Shown here piece after piece: positions 53,713 to 64,000 of a DNA stretch of 64,000 bases; positions within the stretch are counted from its first letter, which is position 1; the number at the start of each line of letters is the position of its first letter. The stretch comes from Sternotherus odoratus (taxonomy: Eukaryota; Chordata; Testudines; Kinosternidae), in the NCBI GenBank assembly GCA_032164245.1, contig JAVMKO010000001.1, positions 249,621,644 to 249,685,643 of the forward strand, read 5' to 3'. The position numbers were made by a program, and so were the translations under genes. The notes below the pieces were generated by a model, which saw only the letters and a program-made list of their open reading frames with translations, was not told the DNA's origin and did not search any database.

Positions 53713-55705
53713 ACTCACTTTCTAAATTGATTTAACAATATGAGGATGTTATGAAAACACAGACAAACCCTCTTGCCATTAGGACTTTGTTAATAATTAT
53801 TATGTTTTAATTCTGAAATTAATCCCTGCACCTACTTACCACAAAGATGAATATAGCACAGAGTCCCATCATCCTACCCATATGGCTTTAACTTACTAAT
53901 GGCCAGATTTTCACAACTGCTTAGCACCTGCAATGGGACCTGTTGTGAGTGGCGCTCTGTCAGAAATGTACTGTAAACTTACTCTGTTTTAGGCAAATGG
54001 AGTTTTATGACACTATCAGCCTTGGGGGGAAGAAATGTGTTTATTTGAACCTTGTTTTGAGTTAATGTATGTTTACCAATGAAGAGATGGTGATTGTGTT
54101 AAATCCAGGTCAGGTGACAGAGAATAAATGCCTACAGAGCTGTAGCTGGTTTTTCTTTTCTTTTTTTAAGCAAGAGAAAACTTAACCAAAATGCCTCGAA
54201 TATCAGCACAGTTAACGCTCACGCTAATCCTTTGTGGTCTGTTGCCAGTGCTTCCACCAGCTGCTGAGGGAAGCTGAATGAGACGCTGCTTTTTCCCTCA
54301 TGCAATTGAGCTGCTGCCAGAGATCATAAAACGCCCCCACTCTGACCATATGTGTCAGTTCCAGTGTCTGGGTGTCTGTTGGCAGAGGAAAACTGGAGCT
54401 CTAAATTTTCCAGCTATTTTATTTTCCTTTCATGTTGTCTTGATTTGTCTTTATTTACTTGGGAGAAGGGACTTCATTGGTAATCTCTTAGGATTAAGAG
54501 TGTCAAATTTAATTCCAGATTCAGGCCATAATATATTATTAAACGAAGCAAAGAACTGTCTGATAAGGTCTTTAAAATCCTTTATAGATGGTAATTGCCC
54601 CAAACAATATGTTAGTGAAATGGTAGTGTGCTTATTATCTTCTGCTTTGTAGTTTAAACCCGGTTGCTATATACATATGTAGAATACACAGTAACTATGG
54701 GGCTAAATAACATATTAGCTTCTCTCTATATTTTTCACTAGTGCAGTTACCAGGAAGATTAATTACTATATGTGTTTTTTTTTATTAGTTTTTATTTTTT
54801 TACCTACAGAAAGAGGATGACAGCTCAGTAGACTCTCAAACCTTTCTGCCTGTCAGATCCCAACCTCTCCCTCCCTCATCAGTGCAACTAGCACAACATC
54901 TGTTCCTGCTCCGCATTTCATGTGCACCTGGCAAAATTGGCCAGAGCTGTTACCTCAGTTTCTGAGCACATGACAAGGCTGACAGAAGCACTTGCTTCAG
55001 CTTCTGCCACAAATGACTACAGTTCAATCATTAACTGTGCTTGTATGCATTGTCCATTCTTCCTTGCTTCACATTTGGGGCCTGATTCAAAGCCCCTTGA
55101 AGTCAATCAATAATTCCCCTCTAACTTCAGTGGGCTTCGGGTCAGGCCTTGATTGAACTTAGTAAAAAATAATAAAATCTACCTTTGCCTATTACATGCT
55201 TATCAAATGCAGATCACTTAGTCAAATCCTCATCAATTTTCTCCCACAGAAAAACGTGAACAGCTCTGTCATGAGTCCTAGGCTAGAACCATGCCAGCTT
55301 TCCACCTTCAACCATGTCGATTACAGAGCTTTGCTTCCCTCCAAACCAAACCAAACACACATGCACTTTTTTTAAAGAATGGGAGTACTGTATTCACCAC
55401 CCCATTCATTCGTTTCTTACACAAAAAGGGCTGAATCATTTTTGTACCCACTTTAAAAGCCGGTTCATCTTTGGGCAGAGAACGAGCATGGAAAATTCCA
55501 GCCACAGAGCTGAAACTGTAAAAAGTTATCAGCAGGTGACTAAAAGGAGTCAACATGGAAACAATGTACGCAGCTTTAACTATATGGATGGATTATAATC
55601 AGCATCCTGCTACAACACATCATACTTGACTCTAACAGAGAGAAACACATAACAGTATGGGACAGGGAGACCACTACATAATATAATCTCAGTGTTGCAA
55701 TATGG
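53708..55705. other. Intergenic, no gene
   Basis: Unique AT-rich DNA. The longest open frame (54278-54652, 124 codons) has no recognisable domain, splice context or codon bias, so I do not call it. Confidence 0.5.
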
Positions 55706-55820
55706 GAACTTGTGGGCTATAGCCCATGAAAGCTTATGCTGAAATAAACTGGTTAGTCTCTAAAGTGCTACAAGTCTTCCTCGTTTTATTTACAGATACA
55801 GACTAACACGGCTGCTAATC
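55706..55820 (+). mobile_element. Abundant sauropsid interspersed repeat
   Basis: CATGAAAGCTTATGCTGAAA, GGTTAGTCTCTAAAGTGC and CAGACTAACACGGCTGC occur in the order of a short repeat I recognise as widespread in turtles. Its class (SINE-like or MITE) is not settled by this sequence. Confidence 0.65.
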
Positions 55821-58800
55821 TTAAAATTATATACAAGACACTGCACTGTCTGTCTAAAACTAAGGTTTATTCAACAAAAAATACTGTTTGTTGCAGATAT
55901 ACTGGAAATCAGCGGAAGCCTGGAAAAGATTTGTCTGGACTTTTTTCCAGTGACCTGTTATGACATCTTGGGGTCATGGATTTTGATGACTCTTATTTTA
56001 AAAAATCCTCATTATGAGCAGGATTGGTTGCTAGATGAATAATCCTAATCAACCAGAAATCCCCTTATCCTGATTTTCATTAGCCTTAGTGATTTAGACT
56101 TGACCTTGAATTGTATAGTTTCCATTAATAAACTGAAATTAATTATGACTCAGTACTTACCATATTATCTGCCTTCTGGGAAACTTTGGAGTCATGAGCC
56201 AATAACAGGTGATGATTTCACACTGTGCAAAACCATTTCCTGTATTGGAATGTTTACTGTCAAATAATAGTAACAGTATTATTATCATTACTATCAATTA
56301 TTTGTAATACCTCGCAGCTACAATCAGATCAGTTAATAGTCTTTGTTAATGACAAGGTGCAAGAAACAAACAGCTAGGTGAGGTTTGAAGATGGTGACGT
56401 TACAGTATATGAACATGGTTTGGGTACATTAGCTTTGCATGGACCTGCCAATCATCTTACCTGGAGTCATCACAGCAGAAGTAAACCTTAAAGAGAGACC
56501 TGTATTGTACTAAATATACTTGGCAGAGTTGTTGGAGGGTAAAGAACTCCTTTATCCTTTTTGAAAATTTGCCTGATACTATAATTCTGGATTGTGGATA
56601 TGTGTATGAATGATTGGATGGTCCTCTTAGGTGACCATATACCAAAAGTAATTTAACCTTAGATTTGCAATGAAGTCTGTAATTAAGACTCACAGTTATC
56701 CAGTTATTCAGGGGCACAACTCCCATTGCAACTCAGTCAGACTTTTGCACCTGCATTACTTAGGTGCTTTTGAAAATCCCATTCTAAACCTATGACAGTG
56801 AGATCACCACTGAACCTAGGCCCATTACTCAAAAACATGCCTCTTGGAGGCAGTAAGTTTGGGGGTAAGTTCAAATGATGAATGAGCAGCATGGTTGCTT
56901 CCAGAGCATAACAGTACATCTGCAGTTATTTTACTACATGTTTGTTATTTTACTCGGCTATTTTTATAGTAGAAAAAGTAAGCTCTTTGGCACAGGAACT
57001 GTTCTGTGTGTGCATATAGACCCTGGAATAATGTAGCCTCAATCCTGATATATAAATAACAAAGAATGTTCTAAAGTGTTCTAGTTGTGTAAAATATGTT
57101 TCACTCCTGCACTATCAGCTGACTGCTCTTCACAAACTCCATTCTGTTCAGAGATACCTAAGTCCACTTTTTTGGACACTTGGAATTGAAAATGCACGTT
57201 GAATTTTACTATAGCAGGGGGATGCTCATGGCCAGACAAGTGTAGGGCAAAATTACTCATTGGGTCCCCCCCCCCCCCAACCATTTCTCTATGGAAAAAA
57301 ATGCAAGGGAATGAACATTCAAAACTCAACGTCAAATAGGTGCAAGTTCTTAAAATAAACATCCACTTTGCAAAATGACTATTAAAATGTCATTGTGTAG
57401 TCCCTGTTTAAGTGTGTCTCACTGATCCAATAGCAAATACATGAACATTTACTTGTAAACGGACCATATTTGAAAACATTGATAGGGACAAACATTGGAA
57501 TCTCCTGCCATTTTTACAGAACCATTTTTTTCAGAGCAGAAAAATTGTACCTTCACTTGTTCCATTGTGCCTGTGTAGGTATTGCAGATATTTCAAAAAA
57601 GTATCTCATCCTATCCCACAGTAGGCACGTGTATCCTAACTCAATGGCAGAAGTTATGGATGTCACCACATCCCCCTGAATTCCTTGCTTTTGTTATTTA
57701 ATTTTTAGTGCCAATGTGGTTGCAGCATAATTTTGACTGTAATAGAATAGTACATGCTGACGCATGGAGGATTTAACATACCAGCTCATCATCTATTTAT
57801 GGATTTCTTCCCAATGCATTCAGAGATTTTATAATACAATAGAAGTTGTTTTAAGTATATATCTCTTGGTTAAAATTGTTGTCTTTGATTGCTCACTTAC
57901 TGAAATAGTCTTGATTTTGAGCATGAATAGAAAGCTTCAAGAGATATTAGTCTGCTATGTCACATATTACAAGTTATAGGCCAGATTCTGATATTTTAAC
58001 TCATATTAAGTAGCAGCTTACTCTATGTGTACTCAACAGAAGGAAATGGGACTGCTTGTAAGGTGTAGTATTACTCAATTTGAGTTAAAATTATCAGAAT
58101 CTGCTCGTATTATCGTTGTACTTCAAGTTCTGCCACTGCTACAAAAGAATTGCTCATTATAGCTCCTCTGAGTAACGTCAGTGAACAAGCCAACGTGTTT
58201 CAAAGAACTCTGAACAGGAAACAAATGAAGAAAGCCACCATTTACCAGTCCATTGCGGTACAACTGTAATGTACAGTAGCTCATTTGTGGGATTGCACAA
58301 TTCAGGGTTTTTCAGCATATATTGACACCTTGGTATGAGTGGTGTTTTCTGATGCAAGGAAGGGAAATGTTGTGGCTCGCCTTAATCTTCTCAGAAGACT
58401 GAAAGTCGTGAAAAGTTGTACTAAGATAGCCTCAATTGTGACCTTATACTTTTTGGAAATCCCCAGTGAAAACACTGCTTATGGCTTGTTGCTTCTTATG
58501 AGCATCAATACTTTGTAACCACTAAACTAATTTATTTACCTTTTATACTTTTATTCTTTCAATGAACAGGAAAGGGATTTACTTATCAATACACACACAC
58601 ACATACATATATTTAAAAATCTATAAATCATCCTTTTAAAGATTTGTACTCCAATGTTTTGTAATCAAACGATGCCTTTTTGAAGATTAAATACAATATT
58701 TCTCAGCTCTGGTTTTCAGCCTGTACTTTTCAAAACATATTAAATACTTTATTTTTTTATTCTCACATGTACATTTCTAATTCTTCTCAAATATGGCCCT

Positions 58801-59105
58801 GTTTCATGAAAACATTACTTTTCAGAGCACTTAAGTATTTTCCTGAAATGGGGCCTGCATATGGATATTTTAAACATGTCTAGGAAACTCAAGACCTTTT
58901 ATCACAGTATTCCCCATCCCAAGTACTCAAAAGTAGTGTCAGACCCAAAATTCGTGATTAGTTTAAAATCATGATATTAAAAATAAACAAATACATCCCA
59001 TTGTTCTTCAACCTGCCTTCAGATCTTTGAGCTGTTAGTGGAAACCTTCTTGCCTGTAACTTGTGTGTGTGATCGTTTGAGGTTGAAAATTCAGCCTTAG
59101 TGCAC
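55821..59105. other. Intergenic, no gene
   Basis: AT-rich, mostly free of recognisable repeats; a C13 run ends near 57278. It could contain conserved regulatory DNA, but nothing in the sequence alone shows it. Confidence 0.45.
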
Positions 59106-59129
59106 ACCACCCACCCACCCACCCACCCA
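59106..59129. repeat. (ACCC)n microsatellite
   Basis: Five to six CACC/ACCC units in tandem. Confidence 0.93.
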
Positions 59130-61324
59130 GACAGATACACAAAAATACAAATGTAGGTATCTACCCAGCCTTCTAAGAAGGGATTCCACTTACTCTCTCC
59201 TTAGCCCTGGGGTGGGAGTAATGTCACTTCTTCTTCCAACTCTATTGCTCTCCATTCCTTCAGCCTGTCCCGCCCCACTCTGCCCATGTCTCTTGTACCA
59301 ATAATATTATGTTCCCACCCAAATCTTTTACTCTGTCCATTTCTCTTGCCCACATTCACCCTCACTCTTCACATGTTCTTCCCTCTAGTTTGGTTTGCTC
59401 CCTACTCTCTCTCCCTGCCTTCACACAGGTTTCCCTCCTACCCCCACACATTCCCATGTCGCTCTCTGTCTCCCTTTCTGCCCCTCATATTACCTGTCCT
59501 CCATTCCATCTGCCAGTCACTCCACATTCCTGAATCCCCCGTGCCTGCAAATACATTTTTTTATATACTCATCTTCTCTTGCCTGGAACACTCATAAAAA
59601 ACAGGGCTCCACCATCCTCTCTGAAGGCAGCCTACTTTCCCATTGAAAACAATGGGAGATGGCAGCCATCTTGACAAGCCTACAGCTCTACCTGCAAAGC
59701 TTTTGGAGATTGGGCAGCCATGTTTAGTATGGGTAGCTTAGCTTCATTTCCATTAAAAGCAATGGGAAATGGTGGCCATTCTGAAGGAGCATATATGTTC
59801 ACATGAATGTTGTGGGATTTGAAGAACCCAAATGTAACGGTTTTGAAATCTCATGGTTTTTTTTTAAACCACGGTCATTATTTTGGGGTCCCCTGGACTT
59901 AGAATTTTTGAATGCCTGGGGTTAATAATGTTATTGAACAAAAATATCTCAATCACAATATAATTTAAATTAAGTGGACGGCATGATAACAACTGTGATT
60001 ATGAATGTGAATCCTGGAAGAATGTAAATAACAAAGAAAGGGAAATTATTTGGTATGGTACCTATGAGCATAAGTAATGGAATGAAATTAAGAAAAATTC
60101 CGGATGACTACTAAGAGAAACTCCCTTACAATGAGAGCTATTATTGTACGGAATAGAAGTGATGGAAGCACCATAGTTTCGGATATTTACACGGAACCGA
60201 CAAAACTGTCTGGCATTGGCAGCGGGATAGACTGGATGATCCATGGGTTCCTTATCACTTCTTCTAGGATTCAGTGATCCACAATGTCACTCAAACAGAA
60301 TTTAAGGACTAGTTTTTCAAAACACTCATCCAAAATATATTTGTAGAAACAGATAATTACAAATATAAAATGTGTATTTGCACATGTAAAATGGACCTTT
60401 GTTTGCATAAGTACACATTTGTGTGCAAGGTAATTCATTTTGTATGCACAACTTTTCTTTGGCATCTGCATATGGTGTAAATGCTTCTTAGGCATTTATT
60501 TTTCATAATGTGACCCTTAATGTACCCACTGATATTTGAGCACTGTGTTGCTTTCTGCAAGTTGCAAAAAGTTGCCAAAAATAAGATAATTGCTCAGTAT
60601 TTAGGATTGCACAGATATGTTCAACTCATATAATATACTATTTCTATATTTGCTAGTTCTTATAGGTAATGGAAACATATGCATGTATTCTTGTGCAATA
60701 ACTCTTCTCCATTGCTGTCATTAACAATTTTGCAAAAACTTAGGTTGGCTCACCCAACTCAAATGGAGTGATGGGATTTACCATTTGTGAAATTCTGCTT
60801 AAAATTTTGACTCCTCATAATTTATGCTTTCAGCCCTCTATCTGCTAAACATTTTTTAACAGAAATGGACATTATTTTGCAATTATGACTTTATTAATTT
60901 CTTTCATACATTACATGCTATTAATCAAAATAAAGATCTAACCATATAATTTTCAAATAAGTTTTATTTTGTGATTTAGTTTGATAGTAGGGACAGCCTT
61001 TTTTATACAGTATTATGAATCAATTGCAGATTTTAGACCAGCTACATTAACACAAAATTATACACTGTTTTGGGCTGGAAGAAGCCTTTAATAGATTAAT
61101 TACTTCATCCTCATGTAATTTGGCAAGACTTTGTAGCATTGACAAACCATCCACAGCAGTAATCAAGCCAAGCAATAAAGATTTCAAACAATGATAATTC
61201 CATCATTTCCCTGCCTTTCTTACTATTTAGTTTGCTGTAGATTTAGTTAATTATTTCTGATTTTATTTTCTTTGACTAGGGTAAGCAGATTCTCTCTTTC
61301 TCTCATAAAACACCTTGTGTATCC
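59130..61324. other. Intergenic, no gene
   Basis: C/T-rich then AT-rich. Two related stretches at about 59641 and 59748 contain CATTGAAAACAATGGGAGAT- and CATTAAAAGCAATGGGAAAT-type sequence followed by GGC/TGGC-CAT. No gene is recognised. Confidence 0.45.
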
Positions 61325-61395
61325 GTAGAGAGACAGGATAGGTGAGGTAATATCTTTTATTGGACCAACTTTTGCTGATGAGAGAGACAAGATGG
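61325..61395. mobile_element. Half copy of the palindromic MITE
   Basis: GGTGAGGTAATATCTTTTAT, TGGACCAACTTTTGCTGATG and AGAGAGACAAGAT equal one arm of the family seen at 8411-8961. The other arm is absent. Confidence 0.75.
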
Positions 61396-63095
61396 TGTAT
61401 CTGTAGTCCTTTGTCACGTTCTATTGAAACTTCTTTTCCTGTGATTACACGTTTGGTTCTTTGTTTTCTTTAAGATTTTTCCCATCCCCATCATTTGGGT
61501 CATGGTAGGTACTCTCCACCATATCCTTTCCAGTTTATTAGTACTACCTTTAATTTAAGGTTGTGCCAACTATCTACGCAATTTAAGCTGTAATTTCACC
61601 AGTGCTGGATATCAGGGATCAATTTTAAATTAACAAGCGGAAATGGGTTATTTGTTACTCTTACAAGTTTCAAAGGTACTTATTATTAAGTATGCCCAGG
61701 AGAAGATGAGGCTTGCAGATTATACAGTGTTTACTTTCCTAATGTATTGACCAGACATCCCCACCAGTATCTACAACGTGCTTTATACACGTGGAAAACA
61801 CCGTTAGGAAACAATTTTGTGGATAAGCCATCATTTGCAGCGGAAAATGCACTTGGCAGCATATGGGTTGGGATAATTACTGCCTTTAAAGCTGTAGGCG
61901 TCCAAAATGGCCACAAACAAAATTTGTGTGAGACACTGGACAATGAGAAACTCTGTGCTGTCTACAAATTTAGTGCAGGAAACAAGCGTTTTTAAAATGC
62001 ATGTCTAAGGGCCTGATCTTGCAAACCCTTAGTCACGTGAGTAATCCCATGGATTTTGAAAATTGCTATCCTGTCCATTCCTCCCATTATTTTTGTTACC
62101 ATAGCATTTACAAAAGGTCAAGATTATAAATTACATTAGGCATGCAAATTCGTGTACAGAGTTATGGGTGCAGTTGTGTCGCTAACGTGTGTGCACTATG
62201 ACAGTGACTACCTGCATCAGTTGACTGCCTGTACACGCTACTATCAAGTTCTGGTGTTTTCCACGTGCAACTATCTGTCTCACATGTGCAAACAGTAACT
62301 GTGCAAAAATTAGGCATACAATTGTACATGTATTTTTGGACACATAATTGCAAGGCTAACCTTTTTTTTGAAAACCCGGCCCCAGATGCATTCATGTATT
62401 TGATATTTACTTGCTAATCTATACACTGTCTTTAAACTTCTTTCTGAAAACTGATGTAGCCCACTAGTATGATGTGTACCTGGGAATGTAGTAGATGGTG
62501 TAGTAAATGAAATCTCTAGAATTGTCCACTATTTAGGTATGTTTTTCTGGTTTGCACATGATGTCTTTGTGTTACACAATCATATCACTGATTTGGATGT
62601 CTAACTGCTGCTCGGGGCTATGAATATTATGGTTCACTTATTCTGCCCTTCAGAGTAACCTCATCCCTCACCACTAATAGAGGCCTATGCTACCAAAATT
62701 AGGAAAGCGCTGTTGGAATATATGGTCTATTTTAAAAGAAAACAACAACCCCTTAACCTTGTAGAGAGGTCTGGATTATTTTCCTGCAGAATATAATTGC
62801 ACTGTTGGTGCAATCTGGCAGAAGCATTCTTCTAAGACAGGAATAAAAGCCACCCCAGTTTAGGATATTTCAGCACAGTCTAGCAAGAGGGTGATCCCTA
62901 TACAAATGCCTCTCTGTTGGACATTGGAATGGGATGACAAGGAGGCAAGAGAAAAGGGTGAGAAGCTGAGGGGGTTGTGTCTGCCATGTGCATATGGATG
63001 GGGAATGAGTACAGCAATGAATTACATGAAAGGGATTTGCACATTCACTGTGTTATTAAGAATAGAAATATCTATGCAGTCAATATTCAAGATCC
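61396..63095. other. Intergenic, no gene
   Basis: AT-rich. An 82-codon open frame at 61747-61995 has no recognisable family and no splice evidence. No repeats can be delimited. Confidence 0.45.
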
Positions 63096-63228
63096 AGAGT
63101 GACCCTGGGCAAATCACTTAACCTCTCAATGCCTCAATTTCTTCATCTGAAAAATAGGACTATTACCTATTTTAAACAGTAGGTGACTGTAATTAATGTG
63201 TGTAAAGCACTTTGCTCTGTTTTAGTTC
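63096..63228 (+). mobile_element. MIR-type SINE fragment
   Basis: GTGACCCTGGGCAAATCACT, TAACCTCTCAATGCCTCAAT, TTCTTCATCTGAAAAATAGG and TGTGTAAAGCACTTTG follow the MIR core-to-tail consensus closely. Confidence 0.85.
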
Positions 63229-63777
63229 CTTCCATCTGAGGATCTCAAAGTGTCATTATTCATTATAGAGCTCCGTAACAGTGACAATAAGAAGAGTATT
63301 ACTTAGCACTCTGAGTGTGAAGGCCAGAAGCCCAAGTCTGGTCAGGACTGGGTCATTCAATGCTGTCAACCCTTCTGCCCAGATCTTAACATTCATTGTT
63401 TCTCTATCATCCTCTGCCAATCCCCACACCAGTTCTAGAGATGTTACCTATTTGACCACATCTTCCCAGGGCTCTGAATAACCCTTGTTATCATGTCATA
63501 GGAGTTCGGGGCAGGTGAGGGAGAGATGGTTACACACTGAATCATAGGCCTTGCAAACTGAGGGTTCCAACTGACTGTTTGTGCTTGGCTTTGTGTCACT
63601 GACATTCAGAAGGCCAAATTCTCTGGTGTAAAATGGCATAGCTGAATTGAAATCAATGGAGTGGTGCCAATTTACATGGTCAGAGAAACTGGCCCAGAGA
63701 CATCCTGTACGATGTTTCAATGTGAGGCGTTTTACTTACCTCAGCGAGCTACCACAGCACATACAGATTTAACCTGG
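63229..63777. other. Intergenic, no gene
   Basis: Nothing recognised in this stretch. Confidence 0.45.
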
Positions 63778-63874
63778 GATGATTTAGTTGGGGATTGGTC
63801 CTGCTTTAAGCAGGGGGTTGGACTAGATGACCTCCAGAGGTCCCTTCCAACCCTGATATTCGATGATTCTATGA
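63778..63874 (+). mobile_element. CR1 LINE 3' tail
   Basis: GGGGGTTGGACTAGATGACC, TCCAGAGGTCCCTTCCAACC and the terminal GATGATTCTATGA are the CR1 3' end. It is the same tail as the minus-strand copy at 1355-1458. The last 126 bases of the window carry no recognised feature. Confidence 0.88.
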
Positions 63875-64000
63875 ACCCATCTGGTTGCACATACCTAGTT
63901 CAAAATTGTCATTTTGTTCCCATGGCAACAGGTGCTTTATTTTCAGGATTCATATCCATGAGGAGAGCTGCATGATGTACTATAGCTTCAGTATCACTGA

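Noticed and set aside
54278..54652. 124-codon open frame as a possible gene
   Set aside because: No family recognised, no splice or promoter context, AT-rich non-coding composition.
61747..61995. 82-codon open frame as a possible exon
   Set aside because: No homology recognised and no convincing splice sites; about the length expected by chance in this much sequence.

Overview
The window is nuclear DNA of a sauropsid vertebrate, most probably a turtle. It carries the last five coding exons of AKAP11 with vertebrate splice signals, CR1 LINE tails of the reptile/bird type, and LTRs, MITEs and DIRS retrotransposons that I recognise as abundant in turtles. The organism call rests on recognition by eye, not on a search; a crocodilian is the main alternative. 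Background DNA is AT-rich, and the GC-rich, CpG-rich islands are all mobile elements.

Layout. (1) 1-639: 3' end of a DIRS element (copy A), cut by the window edge, inside an AKAP11 intron. (2) 1626-21135: the 3' part of AKAP11 on the + strand, with coding exons at 1626-1781, 5264-5347, 6057-6103, 10379-10539 and 16792-16938 (stop TGA). The phases join correctly through all five. A roughly 4.2 kb 3' UTR ends near a polyadenylation signal at 21109. The introns hold CR1 fragments, hAT- and Tigger-like MITEs and one minus-strand solo LTR. (3) 21.1-24.3 kb: intergenic, with three MITEs. (4) 24278-30345: a structurally intact 6.07 kb DIRS element (copy B) with inverted terminal repeats, gag, RT/RNase H, tyrosine recombinase and an internal complementary region. 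(5) 31721-38407: a solo LTR with a 5-bp target duplication (CCTTG), split by a second, decayed DIRS element (copy C, 31926-37866). (6) 38.4-44 kb: relic gag of a third DIRS lineage, an RTE-like LINE deletion derivative, a 370-bp DIRS deletion product (copy D) and a PIF/Harbinger ruin. (7) 44818-46609: a long LTR-like insertion with a 5-bp duplication (GTGCC), a nested hAT MITE and a strong hairpin. (8) 46.6-51 kb: nested MITEs and LTR-like sequence with a minisatellite and a G23 tract. (9) 51-64 kb: ordinary AT-rich intergenic DNA with simple repeats, a MIR-type SINE and a CR1 tail. No further host gene is recognisable.

How it works together. AKAP11 is the only host gene. The DIRS copies share one plan: Gag with a double zinc knuckle, RT/RNase H with a Dam-like tail, and a tyrosine recombinase that integrates a circular intermediate, instead of an integrase. 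The points most worth following up are: the intact copy B; the frame shared by gag and recombinase, free of stops from the gag stop to the recombinase stop in both copies B and C although it runs through the whole RT/RNase H gene; a splice-donor consensus at the right terminus of three of the four copies, one of them sense-oriented in an AKAP11 intron; and similar sequence just outside the right ends of copies A and B, which may reflect target choice.
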